A stretch of 63,119 bases of DNA. Source: Prevotellaceae bacterium KH2P17. GTDB lineage: Bacteria; Bacteroidota; Bacteroidia; Bacteroidales; Bacteroidaceae. The first letter of the stretch is position 1; every line of letters begins with the position of its first letter. Both the position numbers and the translations under genes were made by a program. The stretch is taken from assembly GCA_900199655.1 (NCBI GenBank), contig FZRE01000019.1:1-63119 (forward strand), read 5' to 3'. This document shows positions 44,399 to 52,555 of the stretch, piece after piece. Under the pieces are notes generated by a model, which did no database searches, was not told the DNA's origin, and saw only the letters and a list, made by a program, of their open reading frames with translations.

Positions 44399-44899
44399 TC
44401 AGTATTGTACGGGATGGGTAACTCGCTTGCACTTGCCGCTGAACTCCGTGAAGTCTATGCGGATGATATCCACGCGGTGAAAGCTCTTGTGGGCGTACTT
44501 GTCGCCCAGCTCCCTGAAGCCGGGAGAGAGCTTGTCGATGAGCAGGTGCAGGGCTTTCATCTTCTCCTCCTCGGTCAGGTTGGCCCTGGCCGTGCCCTTG
44601 CAGACCACGCTCTCGTACTCGGTGGTGAAGCTGCCGGGCATCAGGTTCACGCGCCCCACGATGCAGAAAGACACCTCGGGGTGGACAGCAATGGCGCGGA
44701 GCTTACGCCCCTGGGGCGCACAATGAATGTAGATGCTGCTCTGCCCGTCCCAAACGTAGTTCACGGGGATGCCGTAGGGCTCTCCGTTCTCGGCGGTCAT
44801 GGAGAGCACGCCGTACTCTGCCGTCTGCAGAAGTGCCCTTGCCTGGGCTTCGTCCATTAGCCGGTCTTGGCGGCGGATGCCGCTGTTGTCGAATTTCAT
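44399..44899 (-). CDS. Nim-like pyridoxamine 5'-phosphate oxidase family flavoprotein
   Basis: A 166-residue split-barrel flavoprotein. The order RRQDRLMDEAQARALL, GVLSMTAENGEPYGIPVNYVW, IYIHCAPQGRKLRAI and SFCIVGRV matches the Nim/PNPOx-like group, whose members include nitroimidazole-resistance reductases. Resistance cannot be claimed from family alone. I moved the start to ATG 44899 because the -7 box TAACTTTG at 44925-44918 lies just upstream. Divergent from trmO. Confidence 0.85.
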   Translation of the reverse strand: MKFDNSGIRRQDRLMDEAQARALLQTAEYGVLSMTAENGEPYGIPVNYVWDGQSSIYIHCAPQGRKLRAIAVHPEVSFCIVGRVNLMPGSFTTEYESVVCKGTARANLTEEEKMKALHLLIDKLSPGFRELGDKYAHKSFHRVDIIRIDFTEFSGKCKRVTHPVQY

Positions 44900-44917
44900 G
44901 CGCTCCTGTTTTTCCCA

Positions 44918-44925
44918 CAAAGTTA
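44918..44925 (-). promoter_or_regulatory. -7 box of the Nim-like gene
   Basis: TAACTTTG on the minus strand, 18 bases before the start; -33 element not clear. Confidence 0.45.
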
Positions 44926-44969
44926 GCAAAAGATTTGGAGAAACCGTTATTTTTCACGTCTTTTTTGCG

Positions 44970-44977
44970 TAATTTTG
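44970..44977 (+). promoter_or_regulatory. -7 box of trmO
   Basis: TAATTTTG, 18 bases before ATG 44996. It rules out the in-frame TTG at 44975 as start. Back to back with the Nim-like promoter, 44 bp apart. Confidence 0.5.
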
Positions 44978-44995
44978 CGACATAAACCCATAAAG

Positions 44996-45664
44996 ATGGA
45001 ACTCAAACCGATAGCAACTTTTCGTTCGCCTTTTACTTCCAAGTTCGGCATTCCCAAGCAAAGTAACCTGGTGGAGGAACTGGAAGGCGAAATCATCTTT
45101 GAGCGGCAGTACCGCAACCGCGATGCACTGCGCGGCCTGGACGGCTTCGATTACATCTGGCTGATATGGGAGTTCTCGGCCAACAGGCATGCTGGCGTGA
45201 GCCCGGTGGTGCGTCCGCCCGTGCTGGGAGGCAACGAGAAGGTGGGCGTTTTCGCATCGCGGTCGCCCTTCAGGCCCAACAACATCGGCCTGTCATGCGT
45301 CAGGATAGACCGCATAGAGTGGGAGACAAGCCGCGGACCGGTTATCCACGTGCGCGGCGCCGACCTGATGGACGGCACGCCCATTTATGACATCAAGCCC
45401 TATGTAGCCTATGCCGACAGCCATCCTGGTGCTCGCAGCGGGTTTGTGGACGCCCGTCCCATAAGCCGGCTGCACGTGGAGATACCCGATAGGATTGCTT
45501 CCGGCTTCTCCCGCCGGCAGCTGGAGGCGTTGCGAAAAACGCTGGAACTGGACCCCCGCCCGCACTATCAGGACGACCCCGGCAAGGTTTACGGTATGCC
45601 GTTCATGGGCAGCGACATCCATTTCACTGTCCGTGGCGACCGCCTGCAGGTACAGGATGACTGA
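44996..45664 (+). CDS. trmO: tRNA (N6-threonylcarbamoyladenosine 37) methyltransferase TrmO
   Basis: A 222-residue TsaA/YaeB family protein. The beta-barrel signature FASRSPFRPNNIGLS at 86-100 and GTPIYDIKPYVAYAD are intact, as is the C-terminal extension. It methylates t6A37 of ACY-reading tRNA-Thr using S-adenosylmethionine, in the cytosol. Start set by the -7 box just upstream. Single gene; a tandem palindrome repeat follows 47 bases after the stop. Confidence 0.93.
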   Translation: MELKPIATFRSPFTSKFGIPKQSNLVEELEGEIIFERQYRNRDALRGLDGFDYIWLIWEFSANRHAGVSPVVRPPVLGGNEKVGVFASRSPFRPNNIGLSCVRIDRIEWETSRGPVIHVRGADLMDGTPIYDIKPYVAYADSHPGARSGFVDARPISRLHVEIPDRIASGFSRRQLEALRKTLELDPRPHYQDDPGKVYGMPFMGSDIHFTVRGDRLQVQDD

Positions 45665-45710
45665 CTGCTCGTAACAGTCTGTCTTATAGATAGTTTGGAG
45701 CAAGATTGCT

Positions 45711-45779
45711 GAACGTGTCCTTCAAGGGGCTTGAACGTGCCTTTCAAGGGGCTTGACCGTGCCCTTCAAGGGGCTTGAA
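45711..45779. repeat. Three 22-bp tandem units with palindrome TTCAAGGGGCTTGAA
   Basis: The 15-bp palindrome TTCAAG-GGG-CTTGAA (second unit ends in C) starts at 45721, 45743 and 45765, so units repeat every 22 bp, with linkers CGTGCC(T/C). A degenerate fourth linker follows. It sits between convergent trmO and the aldo/keto reductase. The geometry equals that of the CGACAnnTGTCG elements although the sequence differs. Confidence 0.9.
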
Positions 45780-45869
45780 CGGCACCTCCGCCAGGATGCC
45801 GGTTCAGCGTCATGGATTTTGAGGGTGTGAAAATGCAGCCCTGGCGGTTTGTTGCAGAGCTGTAAAAAG

Positions 45870-45902
45870 AAAAAAGGGAGGCTCGCGGTAGAGTCTCCCT
45901 TC
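45870..45902 (-). terminator. Terminator of the Tat-redox operon
   Basis: Stem AGGGAG/CTCCCT with inner pairing; on the minus strand followed by TTTTTTCTTTTT. It begins 6 bases after the aldo/keto reductase stop. Confidence 0.85.
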
Positions 45903-45907
45903 ATGGT

Positions 45908-47323
45908 TTATAGCAGGTCTTGCTTCAGTTCCTCCACGTAGTCGGCTATGTTGTGGAGCTCGTCCGGTATCTGTATCTTCTGCGGACACATGGGCACGCA
46001 GGTACCGCAACCGATGCAGTGGTCGGCCTGCCGGAGCTTTGGAACGCTGCGGTCGTAGCCTACCAGGAATGCACGGCGGGCCTTGGCATACTCCGGGTCC
46101 TGTGTTGTCTGCGGGACGTTGCTCTCGTTGAGGCACTTGTTGTAATGCACGAACACGCCCGGAATGTCGACTCCATAGGGGCAGGGCATGCAGTATTTGC
46201 AGTCGTTGCAGGGTATGGTCTTGTAACCCACAATCTGTTTAGCTATGTCTTCTTCCAGAAAAGTCATTTCTTTAGCGGTGAGAGGCTTGAGCGGACAGAG
46301 CGAAAGGAGATTGTCTTTGAGGTGTTCCATGTATGTCATGCCGCTCAGCAATACCAGCACGTTGGGTCTGGTTGCAGCGTATCTGAAGGCCCAGGAGGCC
46401 ACGCTGCGTTCGGGTTCGCGCTGCTTGAGCTGGTTAACCAGCTTGATGGGCATGTCGGCCAGACGGCCTCCGAGCAGCGGTTCCATGATGACTGCGGGGA
46501 TGTTACGCTTGCGCAGCTCCTCGTACAGGTACTCGGCATCGGTGTTGCGGTCGTTTATTTCGTTGGCCCAATGCCAGTCCAGGTAGTTCAGCTCTATCTG
46601 TACGAAGTCCCAGTGTACCTTCCCCTGGTCCATCATCTGCAGCGCATGGTCAAACACCTTGACGTCGCCGTGGTAGCTGAAGCCGAGGTTGCGTATCTTT
46701 CCTTCTTTCTTCTTCTGGAGTATAAAGTCCAGAATGCCGTTCTTGATGAAGCGTGCATTGAAGAGATCGATGGCATCCGGGTACTCGTCATTGCTGCCGC
46801 CGATGGAGTGGAGCAGGTAGTAGTCGATGTAATCGGTCTGCAGTTCCTTAAGCGAATGGTTGAACATGTCGATGGAATCCTGCCTTGTGTAGGAGTGCAT
46901 GTTGGACATCTTGGTGGCTATGTAGTAGCTCTTGCGCGGATGGCGGTGCAGGGCGATGCCCGTGTGGTGCTCGCTCATGCCCTGCGTATATACGGGTGAG
47001 GTGTCAAAGTAGTTCACTCCGTGAGCCAAGGCATAGTCCACCTGCTTGTTTACCATGTCCTGGTCAACCTCTTCGTCGCCTACCTGCCGGCCTCCCAATG
47101 TCTGCCCTTTGGTGGGCAGTCGCATCATGCCGTAGCCCAGGATGGAGACTTTGTCGCCCGTGTTGTGGTTCAGGCGGTAGGTCATCTTTCCCACCGGGGG
47201 TTCCTGACGGGCCTTGGTCGTGTTGTCATTGTTCTTGCATCCCACCACTGCTGCAGTGCCCGCAGTGAGCGTTCCTGCACCAAAGAGCTTCAGGAACGAG
47301 CGTCTGTTTATCTTGTTACTCAT
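45908..47323 (-). CDS. Tat-exported aldo/keto reductase lipoprotein with 4Fe-4S clusters
   Basis: A 471-residue protein. The N-terminus NRRSFLKLFGAGTLTAGTA is a Tat signal ending in a lipobox (VVGC), so it should be a membrane-anchored periplasmic protein. The aldo/keto reductase barrel follows (YFDTSPVYTQGMSE with the catalytic Tyr, YIATKMS). The C-terminus has CNDCKYCMPCPYGVDIP and CIGCGTCVPMCPQKIQIP, two ferredoxin-like cysteine sets. Because NADPH is not available outside, electrons may come from the adjoining NapH-NapG-like protein; this is inference. Last gene of the Tat operon. Confidence 0.88.
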   Translation of the reverse strand: MSNKINRRSFLKLFGAGTLTAGTAAVVGCKNNDNTTKARQEPPVGKMTYRLNHNTGDKVSILGYGMMRLPTKGQTLGGRQVGDEEVDQDMVNKQVDYALAHGVNYFDTSPVYTQGMSEHHTGIALHRHPRKSYYIATKMSNMHSYTRQDSIDMFNHSLKELQTDYIDYYLLHSIGGSNDEYPDAIDLFNARFIKNGILDFILQKKKEGKIRNLGFSYHGDVKVFDHALQMMDQGKVHWDFVQIELNYLDWHWANEINDRNTDAEYLYEELRKRNIPAVIMEPLLGGRLADMPIKLVNQLKQREPERSVASWAFRYAATRPNVLVLLSGMTYMEHLKDNLLSLCPLKPLTAKEMTFLEEDIAKQIVGYKTIPCNDCKYCMPCPYGVDIPGVFVHYNKCLNESNVPQTTQDPEYAKARRAFLVGYDRSVPKLRQADHCIGCGTCVPMCPQKIQIPDELHNIADYVEELKQDLL

Positions 47324-47335
47324 CGTTTTTCGCTT

Positions 47336-48895
47336 TTAAATGGTCTTGTGAACTTCGTGGCCTTCGACATAGATGGCCGAGAATGGACTGGCCGGACACA
47401 GATGCTCGCAGGCTCCGCAGCCAATGCAGCGTGCTTCGTCAACGCTTGGTATCTGCACTTCGCCGTCCTTGGTCTGGTAAGGTATCATGCTGATGGCACC
47501 GGTTGGGCAGTGTCGGGCACAGTTGCCGCACTCTACTCCGTCGGTTATGGGAACGCAGTTCTTCTTTATCCACACGGCATGGCCTATCTGGATGGAGGAT
47601 TTCTGTGCCTTGTCAATGAGCCTGATGGCGCCCGTTGGGCACACCTCCGAGCAGCGCGTGCACTCCGGCCGGCAGAAACCGCGCTCGTAGCTCGACTCGG
47701 GTTGCATCAGTCTTGTTAGTTCCGTAGACGGGCGCAGCACGCCGTTGGGGCACTCGGATACGCAGAGCTGGCAGCCGGTGCAGTGCTTCGCCATGTTCGC
47801 AAGACTGTAGGAACCCGGCGGTGTGATGTGGGTGGTGCGCTTGGGTGCCACCTTGTTCACGATTTCAGCAAGTCCGCCGTCAACCTTCTTGTCCTTTTGA
47901 GCCATTGCGGTGGCGGTGGTTGCTAGTGCTGCAGCCATCAGGAAGCTGCGGCGGGAGGTATCTACGCTGTTTTCCGTCGTGGTTTCCTGCTGTGCCGGTT
48001 GCTGCTTTTGCTCCTCGCGCTGGCGGGCTTTTTCTGCCTTTTCGGCCATCTTCTGCTTGTTTGTCTGCCTGATGTCAGCCGACGGGTGGCCGTAATGCAG
48101 GGCTCCGTATTCGCAATGCTGCAGGCAATCTCCGCAGGTTACGCAGCGGCTGTAGTCAACACTCAGGTTCTTGAAGTCTATGCACGAGGCCTTGCAGTTG
48201 CGTGAGCAGAGCGAGCAGCTGCGGCATTTGTTGCCGTCGAAGTAAATCTTGAACCACGAGAAACGTGCCAGGAAACCGAGCACGGTGCCCACAGGACAGA
48301 TGGTGTTGCAGTACGTTCGGCCGTTTCGCCATGCCAAGACAACGAGCACAACGAATGTTACGGCAGCAATGATGAACGTGGGCAGGCTCCTTATCCATAC
48401 GTCGGCGCTGTAGAAAGCGTAGCTGTCAACGCTGGCGGCAATGGCTGCCAGCACGTTGTTACCCCACAGGTAGAGCGGCTGGAAGAGGTTTCCGGCCATG
48501 CGGCCGTAGGCCGAATAGGGCGCCAATAACGCCACCACGGAGCCTACACCCAGTACAAAGGCAACGACCATGACGGCCAGCATGAGGTAGCGCAGCCAGC
48601 TCACGGCCTTGGAGTAGGTATAAGGCAGCTTCTTGCCGCGCTTGCCGAACCAGGCTGCAATGTCCTGGAACACGCCGAGCGGGCAGATAACGGAGCAGTA
48701 AATGCGGCCGAAGACGAGCGTGAGCACCACTAAGGCGGCTATCACAAGGGCGTTGAGTGCCAGCAGAGCAGGCAGAAACTGTATCTTGGCCATCCAGCCC
48801 AGCCATGTGTGAAGAGCGCCCGTGAAGTCCAAAAACAGCAAGGTGATGCCGACGAAGCATACACTTGCCAGGGTGATTCTGATTTTCCTGAGCAT
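47336..48895 (-). CDS. NapH-NapG-like polyferredoxin fusion with an internal Tat signal
   Basis: A 519-residue membrane Fe-S protein. Residues 1-275 are NapH-like: four or more helices, CSVICPLG at 67-74, CNTICPVG at 196-203 and a cytosolic ferredoxin domain (CRSCSLC, CVTCGDC). A charged linker leads to SRRSFLMAAALATTATAMAQ at 314-333, a complete twin-arginine signal in mid-protein. The rest is a NapG/MauM-like ferredoxin with four cysteine sets (CTGCQLC, CTRCSEVC, CGNCARHC, CIGCGAC). So it can carry electrons from inside to outside. Overlap-free spacing of 4 bases after tatC. Confidence 0.88.
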   Translation of the reverse strand: MLRKIRITLASVCFVGITLLFLDFTGALHTWLGWMAKIQFLPALLALNALVIAALVVLTLVFGRIYCSVICPLGVFQDIAAWFGKRGKKLPYTYSKAVSWLRYLMLAVMVVAFVLGVGSVVALLAPYSAYGRMAGNLFQPLYLWGNNVLAAIAASVDSYAFYSADVWIRSLPTFIIAAVTFVVLVVLAWRNGRTYCNTICPVGTVLGFLARFSWFKIYFDGNKCRSCSLCSRNCKASCIDFKNLSVDYSRCVTCGDCLQHCEYGALHYGHPSADIRQTNKQKMAEKAEKARQREEQKQQPAQQETTTENSVDTSRRSFLMAAALATTATAMAQKDKKVDGGLAEIVNKVAPKRTTHITPPGSYSLANMAKHCTGCQLCVSECPNGVLRPSTELTRLMQPESSYERGFCRPECTRCSEVCPTGAIRLIDKAQKSSIQIGHAVWIKKNCVPITDGVECGNCARHCPTGAISMIPYQTKDGEVQIPSVDEARCIGCGACEHLCPASPFSAIYVEGHEVHKTI

Positions 48896-48899
48896 AAAG

Positions 48900-49658
48900 T
48901 TAATGTTTTTGTATGTTTGTAGTCTTAACTATCCAGATGCTGGTCTCGTAGAGCAGCCAGATGGGCAGCGACACGATAGCCAGCGTGAAGGCATCACCGG
49001 TAGGCGTGATGGCGGCCGCAATGATGATGACAGCCACGAAGGCATGGCGCCGGTAACGCTGCATCCACTCGGCCTTGAGCAGTCCGAACACGGCCAGCAG
49101 CCAGCTGATGACGGGTATCTCGAACACAACGCCGAAGAGAATGCTCATCAGCAACAGCGTGTCCATGTACGACTGCAGCGACAGCATGTTGCCAACGGCC
49201 TCACTGACCTGATAGTTTCCGAGGAAACGGACCGTGAGCGGGAAGATGAGAAAGTAGTTGACGAGCACGCCTACCATAAACATGACGTAGGCGCCTCCCA
49301 CTATCCGGACAGCGTAATGCTTCTCCCGCTGGTACAGAGCCGGCGAGATGAACTTGTAGAGCAGGTATATTATATAAGGTGAAGCAACCAGAATGCCGAA
49401 GCTGAAGGCTGTCTTCATGTGAATCATGAACTGCTCCGTGAGCCCGATGTTTACCAGATGGATTTTGAAAGGAGCGGCATGCAGCAGCCTGTAGCTGATG
49501 AAGTTGGAACTGGCGGGAGCCAGAACGATGTCGAACAACTGCTCCTTGAAGCAAAAGGCAATGGCTCCGAACAGGGCAACTACCACGATGATGCGTATCA
49601 GATAGGCGCGCAATACGTCGAGATGTTCCCAGAATGTGAGTTCTTGTCCTTCGCTCAT
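48900..49658 (-). CDS. tatC: Sec-independent translocase TatC
   Basis: A 252-residue membrane protein with six helices. The N-terminal FWEHLDVLRAYLIR carries the signal-binding Glu of TatC (usually HLxELR), and the loop with the conserved Phe/Glu region and PFSFGILVASPYIIYLLY-type segment are present. It forms the Tat receptor with TatA. It lies 24 bases after tatA and 4 bases before the polyferredoxin, one of its likely cargoes. Confidence 0.95.
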   Translation of the reverse strand: MSEGQELTFWEHLDVLRAYLIRIIVVVALFGAIAFCFKEQLFDIVLAPASSNFISYRLLHAAPFKIHLVNIGLTEQFMIHMKTAFSFGILVASPYIIYLLYKFISPALYQREKHYAVRIVGGAYVMFMVGVLVNYFLIFPLTVRFLGNYQVSEAVGNMLSLQSYMDTLLLMSILFGVVFEIPVISWLLAVFGLLKAEWMQRYRRHAFVAVIIIAAAITPTGDAFTLAIVSLPIWLLYETSIWIVKTTNIQKH

Positions 49659-49682
49659 AGTAGGTTGTGCGGTGCTGCGAGC

Positions 49683-49880
49683 TTAGTCCTTCTTCTCTTC
49701 CGCCTGTTGCAGAGGCTTCTGTTTGTCGTCTTCTTTCATTACGTCTTCAACACCGCTCACGCCGTCCTTGAAGCTCTTTACGCCTTTGCCGAGCCCTTTC
49801 ATGAGCTCGGGTATCTTTTTGCCGCCGAAGAGTAACAATACAATGAGGGCGATGATGATAATCTCAGTTGAACCAATCAT
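49683..49880 (-). CDS. tatA: Sec-independent translocase subunit TatA
   Basis: A 65-residue protein: one transmembrane helix (STEIIIIALIVLLLFGGKKIPEL), the hinge FGGKKIPEL, an amphipathic helix MKGLGKGVKSFKDGVSG and an acidic, charged tail. This is the TatA plan, with no separate TatB in the window. Encoded directly before tatC. Confidence 0.95.
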   Translation of the reverse strand: MIGSTEIIIIALIVLLLFGGKKIPELMKGLGKGVKSFKDGVSGVEDVMKEDDKQKPLQQAEEKKD

Positions 49881-49938
49881 GTTTCTGTTCTTTTATGACA
49901 GCAGAAGCGGTACCGTGTACACAGCCGCCTGCAGCTGG

Positions 49939-50895
49939 TTATTTGTCAATGTTTACGATAGTATATTTCTTGCTGCCCAGGCCTATTTTCTCGGCCCAGT
50001 CTATGGTGTGGGTGCCGTGCTGCTTGTCGATGCGCTTGAGCAAGTCGGTCGGGTCGTTCTCTGCCTCTACCTTCTGACTGTTGATGATGTCGACGCAAGC
50101 CTGGTCGAGTGCCACGGGGTCGGTGGATGCCAGGATGCCGTAGTCCTTCAGCTTGACCGGAGCGGGATGGGCAACACAGTCGCAATCGATGCTCATGTTG
50201 TTCATTACACTGATGTAGATGATGCCTCGCTCGGCCTTGAAGTAGTCTACCACGGCCTGCGCAGCTGCCGCCATGCTCTCCAGGAAGCCGTCTTGGTTGC
50301 CGATGTTCTCGGGAGTCCAGAGGTTTTCAGGTGTCTGTATCTTGCCTGCGGAGTGGATGTAAGCCTTGCCGTTGCGACTGGCCACGCCGATGGAGAGGTT
50401 CTTCAGCGCACCGCCGTAGCCGCCCATGGGATGGCCCTTGAAGTGGTTGAGCGCCACCATGAAGTCGTAGTTGGCCAGATGGCCGCCTACGATGTCGTAC
50501 TTGATGTGGGTGCGGTCCTTTACGGGTATGCGTATTTCGTCGTACTCGTCCATCAGGTCAACGGCAAAGAGTGAGTCGAACCCGTGCCGGTGGATGACGT
50601 TCCAGTGGTCCTTCGTTTCCATGCGGTCGCCTTGGTAGGCCGTGCGGCACTCAACGATGGTACCGTTCACCTCTTCCACCAGGTTCTTGATGAGTGCCGG
50701 TTTCAGGTAGTTGGGGTTGGTGCCTTCGCCCGTACTCACTTTCACAGCTACGCGCCCTTCGGCCTTTACGCCCAGTGCGCGGTAGATTTTGACCAGAGCC
50801 TCGGGCGATATTTCGCGCGTAAGGTAGACCTTGGACTGTGCAAAGCCGGCCATGCTCACCATGACGGCCGCAACGATAACAAGTAGTTTCTTCAT
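49939..50895 (-). CDS. Exported DUF362 family protein
   Basis: A 318-residue protein with a Sec signal peptide (KKLLVIVAAVMVSMAGFAQ). The DUF362 body is recognisable from KVSTGEGTNPNYLKPALIKNLV, FMVALNHFKGHPMGGYGGALKNLSIG and DPVALDQACVDII. Members are often fused to ferredoxins and are thought to be redox-linked, but no reaction is known. Start at 50895 fits the promoter; an upstream ATG at 50928 is too near the transcription start. First gene before tatA (58-base gap), so likely the head of the Tat-redox operon. Confidence 0.85.
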   Translation of the reverse strand: MKKLLVIVAAVMVSMAGFAQSKVYLTREISPEALVKIYRALGVKAEGRVAVKVSTGEGTNPNYLKPALIKNLVEEVNGTIVECRTAYQGDRMETKDHWNVIHRHGFDSLFAVDLMDEYDEIRIPVKDRTHIKYDIVGGHLANYDFMVALNHFKGHPMGGYGGALKNLSIGVASRNGKAYIHSAGKIQTPENLWTPENIGNQDGFLESMAAAAQAVVDYFKAERGIIYISVMNNMSIDCDCVAHPAPVKLKDYGILASTDPVALDQACVDIINSQKVEAENDPTDLLKRIDKQHGTHTIDWAEKIGLGSKKYTIVNIDK

Positions 50896-50940
50896 ACCTT
50901 GATTTGCTATAAGTTTGTAATTTGCCAAATGTTAGCGAGG

Positions 50941-50971
50941 CAAAAATACGAAGAAATATCCGAAAAAACAA
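50941..50971 (-). promoter_or_regulatory. Promoter of the DUF362-Tat-redox operon
   Basis: TTG (50971-50969), 20 bp, TATTTTTG (50948-50941) on the minus strand. Confidence 0.75.
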
Positions 50972-51093
50972 GATATTGAAGCCCGAATTTGTTACCTTTT
51001 TCGCTGAAATCGATGAGCACGGGGTTTTTACCTTGCAACGGCTCCGTTCGCGGGCGATGCGTTCCGGGGTTTTAGAAGTTTTAAACCGGGGTG

Positions 51094-51182
51094 CCGAAGG
51101 TGTGGTTCGGGAACTTTCGACAGGTGTAGCATATATCTGCGACAAGTGTCGAACAATCGTGCGACAGGTGTCGAAAGTTCCT
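51094..51182. repeat. Phased palindrome element, copy 3
   Basis: Cores CGACAGGTGTAG, CGACAAGTGTCG and CGACAGGTGTCG start at 51118, 51140 and 51162, spaced 22 bp. Outer GAACTTTCGACA at 51111 and TGTCGAAAGTTC to 51180 match copies 1 and 2. A fourth palindrome CCGAA...TTCGG (51094-51110) is centred 21.5 bp left of the first core, as in copy 2 but with other arms. It lies in the 500-bp gap between divergent promoters. Confidence 0.9.
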
Positions 51183-51320
51183 GAGTGATGCTTCCAAGCA
51201 CGCTGAAACATGCTGCCGTTACCCGTGTTTAGGCGCTGCGGAGGGCAGGATGGCGAACTTTTGACTGAAAAGGAGCCGGAAAATGCCGGCCGAAAGTTAG
51301 GCCGTGTGGCCGAAATGTTG

Positions 51321-51328
51321 TACTTTTG
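51321..51328 (+). promoter_or_regulatory. -7 box of the acyltransferase gene
   Basis: TACTTTTG with weak -33. It shows that the ATG at 51398, not the in-frame ATG at 51326, is the start. Confidence 0.5.
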
Positions 51329-51397
51329 CGCCTGCCTGCAGCCGCCAACGGAGGTGGAGAGACGGGCTTCTTATCAATCTGCAACCAAAAACCAAAG

Positions 51398-52504
51398 ATG
51401 GAAAAACGTATTTCTTTTGTCGATTACATCCGCGTGGTGGCCTGTTTCATGGTGATGCTGGTTCACGCAAATGAGAATTTCTACGGTGCCGACACGTCGG
51501 GGCTGGCCGGCAACATGTCAATGCTGGCCACGGAGAGCAACCGTTTCTGGGTGGCGTTCTACGACGGCGGCGTAAGCCGTACTGCCGTGCCGCTGTTCAT
51601 AATCGTGTCGGCATTCCTGCTGGTGCCCATGAAGCCGGGCGTAACTATGGGCCAGTTCTACCGCCGCAGGTTCCTGCGCATCCTGCCGCCGTTCGTCTCG
51701 TTCCTGCTGCTTTACACGTTTCTGCCGCTGGCCTGGGGCGGCATGACGTGGCAACAGTCGCTGGCGGACCTGAAGATGCTGCCCTTCAACTTTCCCTCCA
51801 TGGCCGGCCATCTGTGGTTCATGTATCCGCTCATCAGCCTGTACCTTATCATTCCCGTCATTTCGCCGTGGCTGGAACGGGCTTCGGCCAGGGATGAGCG
51901 CATCTTTATCGGCATCTTTGCCTTCTCCACACTTACGCCGTGGCTGCATCGCTACGTGTCGGCCGAGCTGTGGGGCGAGTGTTTCTGGAACGGCTTCTCG
52001 GCTCTTTGGTATTGCTCGGGCTACATCGGCTACCTCGTGTTGGCCCATTACATCCGCTTTCATCTTAATTGGGAGCGTCCGCGCAGGCTCCGTGTGGGCG
52101 CCCTGTGCTTTGTGGCAGGAGCGGCTTTTACGGCGTGGTCGTTCTGGTGGAAGGGCGTGCCCGGGCAGCTCATAGATACTCCGATGCTGGAATGGGCGTG
52201 GGAGTTCTGTACGCCGAACGTGCTCTGTGCCACGTTTGGAGCTTTCCTGCTGTTTACCTGTATAGAGGCTCCGGTGGCTCCCAAGGCCGTTACCGGCATA
52301 GCCAAACTCAGCTACGGCATGTACCTGATGCACCTGTTCTTCCTCGCGCCCATAGCCCAGTTGCTCATTGGCGGCGACGTGGCGCATCCGTTGTTGCCCG
52401 TTTACGTAACGATACCGGCCATCGCCGTGCTCACGTTTGGCTGTACGGCGGTAACATCCAAGCTGATATCGTACCTGCCGGGGAGCAAATATGTGATAGG
52501 ATAA
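51398..52504 (+). CDS. Acyltransferase family 3 membrane protein (OafA/YrhL-like)
   Basis: A 368-residue inner-membrane protein with about ten helices. The opening RISFVDYIRVVACFMVMLVHANENFYG with its conserved Arg and His, and RRRFLRILPPFVSFLLLY with the RxxR-type basic pair, are those of acyltransferase family 3. Members O-acetylate surface sugars. Single gene; it ends beside the tRNA-Phe terminator. Acceptor unknown. Confidence 0.9.
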   Translation: MEKRISFVDYIRVVACFMVMLVHANENFYGADTSGLAGNMSMLATESNRFWVAFYDGGVSRTAVPLFIIVSAFLLVPMKPGVTMGQFYRRRFLRILPPFVSFLLLYTFLPLAWGGMTWQQSLADLKMLPFNFPSMAGHLWFMYPLISLYLIIPVISPWLERASARDERIFIGIFAFSTLTPWLHRYVSAELWGECFWNGFSALWYCSGYIGYLVLAHYIRFHLNWERPRRLRVGALCFVAGAAFTAWSFWWKGVPGQLIDTPMLEWAWEFCTPNVLCATFGAFLLFTCIEAPVAPKAVTGIAKLSYGMYLMHLFFLAPIAQLLIGGDVAHPLLPVYVTIPAIAVLTFGCTAVTSKLISYLPGSKYVIG

Positions 52505-52511
52505 ACAAACA

Positions 52512-52541
52512 AAAAACCCGGCCTCTTGCGAGAACCGGGCT
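52512..52541 (-). terminator. Terminator of the tRNA-Phe transcript
   Basis: On the minus strand GCCCGG...CCGGG with a 14-base loop region followed by TTTTTTGTTTG. 15 bases beyond the tRNA. It may also form in the convergent acyltransferase mRNA. Confidence 0.75.
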
Positions 52542-52555
52542 CATGAAAGGAGGAG

